Below, piece by piece: positions 26,765 through 35,567 of a stretch of DNA of 35,567 nt; within the stretch, counting starts at the first letter, position 1; each line of letters begins with the position of its first letter. The notes beneath the pieces are model-generated. The model saw nothing but the letters and a program-made list of their open reading frames with translations, did not search any database and was not told the DNA's origin. The DNA is from Microbulbifer agarilyticus S89. Its GTDB lineage: Bacteria > Pseudomonadota > Gammaproteobacteria > Pseudomonadales > Cellvibrionaceae. The position numbers and the translations under genes are program-made. The DNA lies in the NCBI RefSeq assembly GCF_000220505.1, contig NZ_AFPJ01000021.1:1-35567 (forward strand), written 5' to 3'.

Positions 26765-26777
26765 ATCTGAATTCGCT

Positions 26778-26816
26778 ACTTGTCGTGCGCTGTGTTTATC
26801 GTTTTTTGTGCGCGAC
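26778..26816 (+). promoter_or_regulatory. Probable riboswitch expression platform hairpin
   Basis: GTCGTGCGC (26782–26790) can pair with GTGCGCGAC (26808–26816) over nine base pairs including two G·U. Directly before it, CTTGT (26779–26783) repeats the 5' strand of riboswitch P1, so the ACAAG strand at 26760–26764 could pair with either copy. This gives two exclusive folds. The T-run at 26802–26807 is within the loop rather than after the stem, so simple termination is not obvious. Confidence 0.5.
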
Positions 26817-26893
26817 GCTCTCATCTTATCTGCACCCCGACATTCCATTTACGGATGCCATTTAATGGAAACATGCGTCAGGAAATGACGTAA

Positions 26894-28840
<1,947 letters not shown>

Positions 28841-28870
28841 TCCACCAACTTGAGGGTTTGGAGTGAAGTT

Positions 28871-29950
28871 GTGGCACACACTGAGCTAAATATCGCAATT
28901 GCAGGCGCCGGTTTGATGGGGCGCCTGCTGGCGTGGCGGCTATCGACGCAAGGCCATCAAGTCAGTCTGTTTGACGCCGGTAGCCTGGATAAACCCGCGG
29001 GTGCGTGTCACACCGCGGCCGGTATGATCTCGCCACTCTCCGAGCTGTTTCACTGCCCGCTCCCCATCTATGAGCTTGGTATGCAAAGCCTGCAGTACTG
29101 GCCGCAATGGGTGGCGCAGTTGGAGCAGGCAGTGGGGGTGCGTGTCGATTACCGGCAGTCCGGTAGTGTACTGATTGCGCACCCGCAGGACCGCAGTGAA
29201 TTGCTGCAGTTTCAGCAGGAGCTGACGGCCAAATTAGGTGGTGCAGGCGGCGACCAGTTGCGTTGGCTCGATAACCGTGGCGTGAGTGCGCTGGAACCGG
29301 AGCTGGATCGCTTCGAGCAGGGCCTGTTTTTGGCCTCGGAAGCGGATGTGGATAACCGCAAGCTGCTTCCGGCATTGCTGCAGGCGGTGATGCAAAACGG
29401 GGTAAGGTTACGCGAGCATACTGCCGTCGAATGTGTACCGAAAGCAGTGCTTACGGCGCGCGGTAGGGAAGCGTTTGATCTGGTGGTTGACGCCCGTGGC
29501 CTCGGTGCCAAAGACGCTATCCAGGGCCTGCGCGGCGTGCGCGGTGAAGTGATGGTGGTGGAAACCGCGGAAGTGCAGCTGCAGCGCCCAGTGCGGTTGC
29601 TGCACCCGCGCTACCAGCTTTATGCAGTACCCCGGGCGAAAAATCAAACGGTGATCGGCGCGACCGAGATCGAGAGCGAGGACATGAGCCCGATTTCGCT
29701 GCGCTCCAGTATGGAGCTCTCCAGTGCGCTGTACTCGATCCACCCGGCGTTTGCCGAAGCGCGGGTGATTGAAACCCGTGTGAACTGTCGGCCCGCCACC
29801 ATGGACAACCTTCCTGTTATGGAACGTGCGCCCGGGTTGATACGCGTGAACGGCCTCTTTCGCCATGGCTATCTGCTGGCGCCGGCGCTGGCGCTGCAGG
29901 TCGAAGACGCGTTGTCCAAATTAACCCAAGAAACAGAACAGGTGACCTGA
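28871..29950 (+). CDS. thiO: Glycine oxidase
   Basis: A 359-residue FAD enzyme that oxidises glycine to the imine (dehydroglycine) used for the thiazole ring, with O2 as acceptor. The N-terminal Rossmann motif is IAIAGAGLMGRLLAWRLS. Further blocks are AGMISPLSE, GSVLIAHP, VVDARGLGA and the C-terminal NGLFRHGYLLAPAL, which match the DAO family. I set the start at GTG 28871 because GGAG lies seven bases upstream; a longer frame starts at TTG 28850. No thiH is present, so the cell uses the aerobic route. The stop shares one base with the thiS start. Confidence 0.93.
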   Translation: MAHTELNIAIAGAGLMGRLLAWRLSTQGHQVSLFDAGSLDKPAGACHTAAGMISPLSELFHCPLPIYELGMQSLQYWPQWVAQLEQAVGVRVDYRQSGSVLIAHPQDRSELLQFQQELTAKLGGAGGDQLRWLDNRGVSALEPELDRFEQGLFLASEADVDNRKLLPALLQAVMQNGVRLREHTAVECVPKAVLTARGREAFDLVVDARGLGAKDAIQGLRGVRGEVMVVETAEVQLQRPVRLLHPRYQLYAVPRAKNQTVIGATEIESEDMSPISLRSSMELSSALYSIHPAFAEARVIETRVNCRPATMDNLPVMERAPGLIRVNGLFRHGYLLAPALALQVEDALSKLTQETEQVT

Positions 29951-30150
29951 TGCAATTACTGGTCAATGGCGAGAATGTAAATTTGAATGACGGCGCTTCA
30001 GTTGCCGCGCTGTTGCAGCAGCTTGGTTACACCGGTGAAACCTTTGCAGTAGCGGTTAATGGTGACTTTGTTCCCCGCGCGACCTATGACGAAACAACCC
30101 TGAGCGCTGGTGACCAGCTGGATATCGTTGCGCCAGTGGTGGGAGGTTAA
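29950..30150 (+). CDS. thiS: Sulfur carrier protein
   Basis: A 66-residue ubiquitin-like protein ending in the required Gly-Gly (VAPVVGG). ThiF adenylates this end, a sulfur donor turns it into a thiocarboxylate, and it then delivers sulfur to ThiG. The fold is evident from [19 protein letters not shown] and the Phe/Val pattern [10 protein letters not shown]. Its ATG begins on the last base of the thiO stop. Confidence 0.95.
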   Translation: MQLLVNGENVNLNDGASVAALLQQLGYTGETFAVAVNGDFVPRATYDETTLSAGDQLDIVAPVVGG

Positions 30151-30152
30151 GC

Positions 30153-30962
30153 ATGACGGACAAACTCAAACTGTACGGCAAAGAGTTCGAAAGTCGCCTG
30201 TTGGTAGGTACCGCACTGTATCCGTCGCCTGCTGTCATGCGCGAATCGGTGAGCGCATCGGGCGCAGAAATTATTACCCTTTCCCTGCGCCGCCAGAATC
30301 CGGAGCAGCAGCAGGGCAAGATGATCTGGGACTACATTCAGGAGTCCGGCTGCCAGCTGTTGCCGAATACAGCCGGCTGCAAGACCCCGAAAGAAGTCAT
30401 TGCCCTCGCCGAGATGAGCCGTGAAATTTTCGCGACTGACTGGCTCAAACTGGAGGTCATCGGTGATGACTACAATCTGCAGCCCGACCCTTATGGTTTG
30501 GTCGAAGCGGCGCGCGAGCTGGTCAAGCGTGGCTTTAGAGTGCTCCCATATTGCACCGACGATCTGGTGGTGTGTCGCAAACTATTGGATGTTGGCTGTG
30601 AAGTACTGATGCCCTGGGGTTCCCCCATTGGCACTGGCCGCGGCTTGATGAACAAATACAATCTGCAGACCCTGCGCGAACGATTGCCGGATACGCCGCT
30701 GATTATTGATGCGGGCATTGGCGCGCCTTCGCAGGCCGTTGAGGCGATGGAAATGGGCTTCGATGCCGTGCTGCTAAATACCGCCATCGCCAAGGCCCAG
30801 AACCCGGTACTGATGGCGCAGGCGTTCAAACTGGCCATTGAATCCGGACGCGCCGCGCGTAACGCCGGGCTGATGCTCAAGCGCCAGACCGCCAGCCCCA
30901 GCACCCCGACTCTGGATATGCCGTTCTGGCAGCAAACCGTGACCGCGGGAGAAAATGCATGA
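30153..30962 (+). CDS. thiG: Thiazole synthase
   Basis: ThiG builds the thiazole phosphate carboxylate from deoxyxylulose phosphate, dehydroglycine and ThiS thiocarboxylate. The 269-residue TIM barrel shows [29 protein letters not shown] with the Schiff-base Lys99, [13 protein letters not shown] and [10 protein letters not shown]. It starts two bases after thiS with a good GGAGG overlapping the end of that gene. Its stop overlaps the thiDE start by four bases. Confidence 0.97.
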   Translation: MTDKLKLYGKEFESRLLVGTALYPSPAVMRESVSASGAEIITLSLRRQNPEQQQGKMIWDYIQESGCQLLPNTAGCKTPKEVIALAEMSREIFATDWLKLEVIGDDYNLQPDPYGLVEAARELVKRGFRVLPYCTDDLVVCRKLLDVGCEVLMPWGSPIGTGRGLMNKYNLQTLRERLPDTPLIIDAGIGAPSQAVEAMEMGFDAVLLNTAIAKAQNPVLMAQAFKLAIESGRAARNAGLMLKRQTASPSTPTLDMPFWQQTVTAGENA

Positions 30963-32542
30963 GCCAGGCTGTGCCAATACCAATGTCATTGCCAATGCAA
31001 ACACGCCCGGTTGTGTGGACGATTGCCGGCAGTGATTCCGGTGGCGGCGCCGGTATTCAGGCCGACCTGCTGACGTTCCACGATCTTGGTGCCCACGGCT
31101 GCAGTGCCATTACTGCAAATACCGCGCAAAACACGCTGACCGTAGCCGTCATTAATCCTGTGCCCGCGTTGACCCTGCAATCGCAGTTGGATGCGCTGCT
31201 CAGTGATCTGCCGCCGTCAGCCATTAAAATTGGTTTGTTAGCCAATACTGTCCAAGTTCACACTGTGGCGGACTTTTTGCGCGGGTTGCGGGCCCAAGGT
31301 TGCCAAGTACCTGTGGTGTACGATCCGGTTGCAGTTGCTAGCAGTGGTGCATCGATGACCGAAGGCAGCACTGGTGCAGCGGTGGTGAGCGAGCTATTAC
31401 CCCTGTGTGATGTGCTCACTCCCAACCGTGTGGAACTGGAGTCGTTGGCGTCGACCGAGGTAGACAGTGCCGGTGATATCTTGATCACCGCAAAAAAACT
31501 CGCTGAGGCCAATGAAATTGCACTCGCCGTAACCGGTGGGCATTTCGATATCGAGCCGGGAACCACCGCAGACCTGTTATGTGTTCCCAGTGAAGCCGGC
31601 ACCACTAGCGACTGGTTAATCGGCAAGAGAATCGATACCCACGATACCCACGGCACCGGTTGCACCTATTCCTCCGCCGTCGCTGCAATGCTTGCGGAAG
31701 GGTATCCACTCAAGGACGCTTGCGTGGTGGCAAACGCCTATGTGCGCCGAGGACTGCGGCTGGCTCAGAGTTCACATATTGGCGAAGGGCCGGGGCCGGT
31801 GGGGCACTGTGGCTGGCCGAGCGAACTGCAGGATTTTCCGGAAATTCTCGTCGCCGGTAGCGAGCGAGCCAAACACTATGCAACTTTTGACGCAGCCGCA
31901 GCAGAAAATTATGCGGCTGAATTTGCGCAGCCCGATACCGCTCGTCTGGGACTGTATCCGGTTGTGGAAACGGTGGAGTGGATTGAAAAACTGGCCCGCG
32001 AGGGCGTACGGACATTGCAGTTGCGGATCAAGAATCCTGGCGATGACCTGCGCGAGCAGATTGAACGCGCGGTAGCTATCGGCCGGGAATTTGATCTGCG
32101 TCTGTTTATTAATGATTACTGGCAGCTAGCGATTGAGTGCGGCGCCTATGGTGTGCACCTGGGGCAGGAAGACCTGCAGGCTGCCGATCTGCAGGCGATC
32201 CAGCGTGCGGGGTTGAAGCTGGGCATTAGCACCCATGGCTTTTTTGAAATGCTGTACGCGTGGCAGTATCGTCCCAGTTACCTGGCGATGGGGGCCATCT
32301 ATGCGACCGGGACCAAAGATATGCGCGGGCAGCTGCAGGGGCCGAAAAAGCTTGCGCGCATGGTGGCACTTCTGCCAGATTATCCGCTGGTGGCGATTGG
32401 TGGGATCACTGTCGCGCGTGCCCCGGAGGTTGTGGCGAGCGGGGTCGGCAGTATTGCTGTGGTGAGCGCAATTACCCAGGCACCGGATTATCAGGCCGCC
32501 GTTACTCAGCTGCGCGCTGTCATTGATGCGCGCTGTTATTAA
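30959..32542 (+). CDS. thiDE: ThiD–ThiE fusion: HMP(-P) kinase and thiamine phosphate synthase
   Basis: A 527-residue bifunctional enzyme. The N-terminal part (about 15–275) is ThiD, shown by [18 protein letters not shown] and the anion hole [10 protein letters not shown] with Cys235; it phosphorylates HMP phosphate to the diphosphate. The C-terminal part (about 325–527) is ThiE, shown by [40 protein letters not shown] and AIGGI; it joins the pyrimidine and thiazole halves to thiamine phosphate. A linker of about 45 residues separates them. Both active sites appear intact. Fusion should place HMP-PP next to its user. Confidence 0.93.
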   Translation: MSQAVPIPMSLPMQTRPVVWTIAGSDSGGGAGIQADLLTFHDLGAHGCSAITANTAQNTLTVAVINPVPALTLQSQLDALLSDLPPSAIKIGLLANTVQVHTVADFLRGLRAQGCQVPVVYDPVAVASSGASMTEGSTGAAVVSELLPLCDVLTPNRVELESLASTEVDSAGDILITAKKLAEANEIALAVTGGHFDIEPGTTADLLCVPSEAGTTSDWLIGKRIDTHDTHGTGCTYSSAVAAMLAEGYPLKDACVVANAYVRRGLRLAQSSHIGEGPGPVGHCGWPSELQDFPEILVAGSERAKHYATFDAAAAENYAAEFAQPDTARLGLYPVVETVEWIEKLAREGVRTLQLRIKNPGDDLREQIERAVAIGREFDLRLFINDYWQLAIECGAYGVHLGQEDLQAADLQAIQRAGLKLGISTHGFFEMLYAWQYRPSYLAMGAIYATGTKDMRGQLQGPKKLARMVALLPDYPLVAIGGITVARAPEVVASGVGSIAVVSAITQAPDYQAAVTQLRAVIDARCY

Positions 32543-32569
32543 ATTATCCAGTTGACTGGAGTTGAGCCT

Positions 32570-33334
32570 GTGTTGAGTCGTAAACAACTACAGCGTTACA
32601 GCCGGCAGATCATGTTGCCGCAGATCGGTGAAGCCGGTCAGGAAAAGCTGGGTGCGGCACGTGTGCTTATTGTGGGGCTGGGTGGTCTGGGAAGCCCCGC
32701 AGCCCTGTATCTGGCTGCGGCCGGTATCGGTGAATTGCATCTGGTGGATGGCGACCAGGTGGATATCTCCAATCTCCAGCGCCAGGTGCTGTACAAGACC
32801 AACCACCGGGATAAGGACAAGGCCATTGTGGCCGCACAGCAATTGACCGCGGCCAATCCCGAGATTCGCGTGCACGCCCACAGTCGTATGGCGGATGAAG
32901 CCTGGCTGTCTGCGCTGTTGTCCGCGCAGAACTTTGATGCGGTGCTGGACTGTACCGATAACCTGAATATTCGTCACACCATCAATCGCGTGTGCCGGGC
33001 ACACAAAGCAGTCGTTGTAATGGCTTCGGTACGGGGCTTCTCCGGGCAGCTGGTCAGTTTCGATTTTAAACAATCAGCTTCGCCGTGTTATGCCTGTTTG
33101 TTTCCCCCGGCGAGTGAGGCATCTGACTTGCCTGAGGCCGAAAACTGCGCATCGGTTGGGGTGATCGGGCCCGCGCTGGGTATGGTTGGCAGCGCTCAGG
33201 CGTTGGAGACAATAAAGTCGATTGTAGGGTTGCCGCTCACCAGCTTAAACCAATTACAGTTGTTCGAGGCTGCCAGCCTGGAGTGGCGTTCTCTGGGGCT
33301 AACGCAAAACACTACTTGCCCTGTGTGTGGATAA
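32570..33334 (+). CDS. thiF: ThiF/MoeB-type sulfur-carrier adenylyltransferase
   Basis: A 254-residue E1-like enzyme. It has the nucleotide loop VGLGGLGS, LVDGDQVDISNLQRQ and ALDCTDN-type CTDNLNIRH. Two CxxC pairs (CYAC and CPVC) make up the structural zinc site. Sequence alone cannot separate ThiF from MoeB, but the position at the end of a thi operon with thiS supports ThiF; it may serve both carriers. I set the start at GTG 32570, eight bases after GGAG (32558–32561); the frame also has TTG at 32552. No rhodanese domain is attached. Confidence 0.9.
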   Translation: MLSRKQLQRYSRQIMLPQIGEAGQEKLGAARVLIVGLGGLGSPAALYLAAAGIGELHLVDGDQVDISNLQRQVLYKTNHRDKDKAIVAAQQLTAANPEIRVHAHSRMADEAWLSALLSAQNFDAVLDCTDNLNIRHTINRVCRAHKAVVVMASVRGFSGQLVSFDFKQSASPCYACLFPPASEASDLPEAENCASVGVIGPALGMVGSAQALETIKSIVGLPLTSLNQLQLFEAASLEWRSLGLTQNTTCPVCG

Positions 33335-33343
33335 CCAGTAAAA

Positions 33344-33379
33344 AAGAGGGATAAATAATAATGATTGGGAGTCCCTCTT
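33344..33379 (+). promoter_or_regulatory. Hairpin covering the cytochrome gene start
   Basis: AAGAGGGA (33344–33351) pairs perfectly with TCCCTCTT (33372–33379) around a 20-base loop. The loop holds the GGGAG ribosome binding site (33367–33371), and the right arm contains the first bases of the TTG start at 33378. It could dampen translation of the cytochrome gene. It has no U-tract, so it is not a standard terminator for the thi operon. Confidence 0.6.
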
Positions 33380-33854
33380 GTTGAATCATCCTCTGCCCAG
33401 CGCAAATTTCCCTTCACTTTCTCGCCTTGTAGCGGTCATTGCATTCAGTGTGTTTGCATTGGGCTGTAGCGAAAAAACTTCTGCACCGGCTGGTAACCCC
33501 TCGACAGCCGAAACCCCGACTGCTGGTCAGGAAATCGTGGCTGAGGAAATGGCCGAGTCGGGAGGCACCGAGACAGCCAGTCAGCCAGCAGCCAGGGCAA
33601 AACCGGGCCAGGTCTCGCAAAAATATGTGGAAATGTACCAGCAGACCTGTGGCAGCTGCCACGAGCGGGGTCTGGTAGGCGCGCCCCGGACTGGCGACGT
33701 GGAGGCCTGGAAACCGCGTATGGCGAAAGGCATGGATACACTGGTTGCCCATGCGCGGGATGGCTTCAAAGCCATGCCACCAGCAGGCTTGTGCTTTAGC
33801 TGCTCCGATGAGGACTACGTGGCGCTGATTGAATATATGGCAAGCCCCAAGTAG
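33378..33854 (+). CDS. Cytochrome c5-like monohaem lipoprotein
   Basis: A 158-residue periplasmic cytochrome. The leader ends in FALGC (Cys30), giving a probable lipid anchor. A 50-residue Ala/Thr/Glu linker follows, then the haem domain: CGSCH (Cys91, Cys94, His95), the axial Met132 in KAMPPAG and a Cys139/Cys142 pair in GLCFSCSDED, which is the hallmark of the c5 family. It would carry electrons in the periplasm. The start is unusual: only TTG (33378) or the adjacent TTG (33381) fits, since the nearby ATG at 33361 runs into a stop. It follows thiF on the same strand but is probably unrelated to thiamine. Confidence 0.88.
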   Translation: MLNHPLPSANFPSLSRLVAVIAFSVFALGCSEKTSAPAGNPSTAETPTAGQEIVAEEMAESGGTETASQPAARAKPGQVSQKYVEMYQQTCGSCHERGLVGAPRTGDVEAWKPRMAKGMDTLVAHARDGFKAMPPAGLCFSCSDEDYVALIEYMASPK

Positions 33855-33867
33855 TCCGCGGTCTCGG

Positions 33868-34695
33868 TTAGCGGGCTGCTACTTCGACTGCGTTGAGCAG
33901 TTCTGCGTATTGGCCCGTAACCACATTCATATTGCGCAGCATAATGTCGGTGGTGCCGGTAATCACATGGATCTGGCGTGACTCGGACATCTGCATCTCC
34001 CCATCGAATCCGCGGCTGGCGTAACTCAGGTGCCCCTGGGTCTTCAGCAGGTTGCGGGTAATCTCAGTGGTGTTGAGTGGGCTGTCCAGCAAGAAGGTCA
34101 GCATCTGCTCAAACTCCGCGAGATCCTCGTACAGCAAGCGCGTGCCTTCGCTACCTGCCACGCCCCAGTGCTGGGCCACATAATTCTTGGCGATACGCTG
34201 GGACAGCATGCGCTGGCGCCCTGATACGTTCACCAGTTCGGCGCTGCTGTGGTTGGCCAGGGCCTGCAGGCGCATCACATAGGTGTGTGCCGCGGGTAGC
34301 AGTGTGTTACTGCGTCGAAACAGTTCTGCCGCGTTGAACTTGCTCACGGGCTCGCGCGCAATTTCCGCAAAACCCTTCCATTCCTCCTGTACCAACCGCA
34401 GCGTGCTGATTACCGGCGCTGCCGGTTTAAAGTTTGCCAGCTGGTTTAGATTGCGTTCAAACTCTGACATCGAGCGCTCGAATACCTGCCGGTGCTTTTC
34501 TACGGAAGGCTGAATACCCTGCAGGATATAGGTTTGGGTGATGCGCTGCGAAAGCATGCGCTGTCTGCCGGCGATATTGATGGCATCGCCCATGTTGAAT
34601 CCTGGCATTGACGTCGCGTACTCGGGGTCGGCACTTGCCGCGAGTTCGGCACCACTGAAAATCACGAGCAGGATCAGGGATAAAGCGAATTTCAT
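33868..34695 (-). CDS. Secreted protein with two PilJ-type sensor domains
   Basis: A 275-residue protein with a signal peptide (cleavage probably near residue 22) and no later membrane segment. The motif GRQRMLSQRI occurs twice, at residues 43–52 and 159–168, each within a helical repeat of the type IV pili methyl-accepting chemotaxis N-terminal (PilJ, PF13675) family, related to the NarX sensor region. The usual membrane anchor and signalling domain are missing, so this is a stand-alone periplasmic module. Start ATG 34695 has GGAAGG just upstream; a longer frame to 34764 would cross a terminator. Its stop faces the cytochrome gene stop 13 bases away. Confidence 0.85.
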   Translation of the reverse strand: MKFALSLILLVIFSGAELAASADPEYATSMPGFNMGDAINIAGRQRMLSQRITQTYILQGIQPSVEKHRQVFERSMSEFERNLNQLANFKPAAPVISTLRLVQEEWKGFAEIAREPVSKFNAAELFRRSNTLLPAAHTYVMRLQALANHSSAELVNVSGRQRMLSQRIAKNYVAQHWGVAGSEGTRLLYEDLAEFEQMLTFLLDSPLNTTEITRNLLKTQGHLSYASRGFDGEMQMSESRQIHVITGTTDIMLRNMNVVTGQYAELLNAVEVAAR

Positions 34696-34729
34696 AGTCA
34701 CCTTCCTGAAGCGTAGGTTTGATGGGGAG

Positions 34730-34753
34730 AAAAACCCCGGCCTTGCGGCCGGG
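34730..34753 (-). terminator. Intrinsic terminator after the porin gene
   Basis: Read on the minus strand, CCCGGCC-GCAA-GGCCGGG (34753 to 34736) is followed by a T-run (34734–34730). It ends the porin transcript and lies 35 bases upstream of the PilJ-like gene, so that gene needs its own promoter or read-through. A second 8-bp hairpin, GCTCCGCA/TGCGGAGC (34802–34830), lies in the porin 3' region. Confidence 0.9.
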
Positions 34754-34846
34754 TAAGTGCTCAACGTGTGGGTATGAACCCAATAGTCAAATCAAAGGCG
34801 GGCTCCGCATCCATGTTGAGCGTGCGGAGCTGCCTGAAAGACTTGC

Positions 34847-35567
34847 TTAGAATTTAGTGGCGGCAGTCAGCCACAGTTTGTCAGTGTCTACGCTGAAGTC
34901 GTCAGCAGTGTAGTTGCTGTACTTCATGCTCAGGTTTACACCGGCTAGCTTGCCTGCAACCAGGAAGCCGGCTTCGCTACCGAGCTTGTCCATGCCGGAT
35001 ACGCCGCTGTCATTGGAGCTAAGCTGGTGGTAGTTGAACGCCAGTTTCACACCACCCAGGCTGGTGCCTACGGACAGGTAAACGTCTTCAACACCGCCGG
35101 CAATGTTGCCGGTACCACCGCCGAGTAGCTTGTCATTCCAGCCCTGGAACTTGTGCAGAGTGGCCAGCGGGGTGATGAACTGGCCGTCGGCACCATCGGC
35201 CCCGAGTACTTCGTAGCCACCAGAGATGTTCACAGATCCTACTTTGTAGCTGCCTTCTGCCAGTAGATAGTCTGCGTCATAGTCGGCCGGGTTATCCGCT
35301 GCGGAGGACTGCATGGCGTATTCCAGCGCATATTTCAGGCCACCCTGGCCACCGGCAAAGCGCACACCGTAGGTGTCGGTAGAGAAGTGGGTGGCATCTT
35401 CATTATCGATCAGGTAGGCGTAGCCACTCAGGGTACCTGCGGAAAGCCCGGCATATTTTGCGTTCAGCAGGTAAGTGTCATTGGTGTGGTCGCCAAGTGG
35501 GCTGTCTTCACCAAAAATACGATTCACGTTGTTGACGTGGGCCAGGAACAGGGTGGTGTCCGCCAGG
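34847..35567 (-). CDS. Outer-membrane porin, N-terminus cut by window edge
   Basis: The visible 239 residues run from the window edge to the stop at 34847–34849. They alternate short beta-strands with turns rich in Gly, Asp and Asn (for example TLSGYAYLIDNEDATHF and AEGSYKVGSVNISGGYEVLG) and end in an aromatic residue (…TKF), the outer-membrane insertion signal. The pattern LFLAHVNNVNRIFGEDSPLG suggests the alginate-export-like porin group of marine gammaproteobacteria. The reading frame is open to the edge, so the true start and signal peptide lie outside. Substrate unknown. Confidence 0.82.
   Translation of the reverse strand, partial: LADTTLFLAHVNNVNRIFGEDSPLGDHTNDTYLLNAKYAGLSAGTLSGYAYLIDNEDATHFSTDTYGVRFAGGQGGLKYALEYAMQSSAADNPADYDADYLLAEGSYKVGSVNISGGYEVLGADGADGQFITPLATLHKFQGWNDKLLGGGTGNIAGGVEDVYLSVGTSLGGVKLAFNYHQLSSNDSGVSGMDKLGSEAGFLVAGKLAGVNLSMKYSNYTADDFSVDTDKLWLTAATKF

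Noticed and set aside
28850-28870. Earlier TTG start of thiO
   Set aside because: GGAG is ideally spaced for GTG 28871, and the extra residues do not belong to the FAD-binding fold.
34696-34764. Longer N-terminus of the PilJ-like protein
   Set aside because: It would read through the porin terminator hairpin and spoil the clear signal peptide starting at 34695.

Overview
The window looks like chromosomal housekeeping DNA from an aerobic, moderately GC-rich gammaproteobacterium. The dnaE–accA order, a cytochrome c5-like lipoprotein, RND efflux, an Ada–AlkA fusion and an aerobic (ThiO-type) thiamine locus fit a marine Cellvibrionales or Microbulbifer-like organism. That placement is an inference from gene content and protein style, not from a marker gene. 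I see no rRNA, tRNA, CRISPR array, phage or insertion sequence.

Left part (1–14316): the minus strand begins with arginine deiminase (arcA, cut by the window edge) and its arginine/ornithine antiporter (arcD), preceded by an oligosaccharide flippase-like membrane protein. On the plus strand follow an RND efflux adaptor and pump, a CoA-pyrophosphatase-type Nudix hydrolase, an Atm1-type ABC exporter and a periplasmic M49-like metallopeptidase lipoprotein. A bidirectional terminator separates the peptidase from a convergent DUF389 membrane protein.

Middle part (14721–21111): four tightly packed genes (DUF3302, HlyD-like adaptor, TolC/NodT-like outer-membrane channel and a two-TM ion channel) form an export-like operon with no recognisable energised pump. 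Next comes an alkylation-repair pair (Ada–AlkA fusion overlapping ogt), then a gamma-carbonic anhydrase and a DUF1289 protein.

Right part (21428–35567): dnaE and accA are followed by a small Cys-motif protein on the opposite strand. Then comes a complete TPP-riboswitch-controlled thiamine operon, thiC-thiO-thiS-thiG-thiDE-thiF: ThiC makes the pyrimidine, ThiO/ThiS/ThiG/ThiF make the thiazole, and ThiDE phosphorylates the pyrimidine and couples the halves. A cytochrome c5-like lipoprotein gene follows, with a hairpin over its start. On the minus strand are a secreted tandem-PilJ protein and a porin cut by the window edge.

The most striking non-coding signal is a pair of roughly 95-base intergenic palindromes, at 21146–21239 after the DUF1289 gene and 26206–26301 after accA. 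Their 54-base cores match at 53 positions. Their 20-bp flanking arms differ at 9 positions, yet each arm pair is perfectly self-complementary, so every difference is compensated. The cores fold into two further hairpins with related loops. This is covariation within one genome and points to a structured repeat family.
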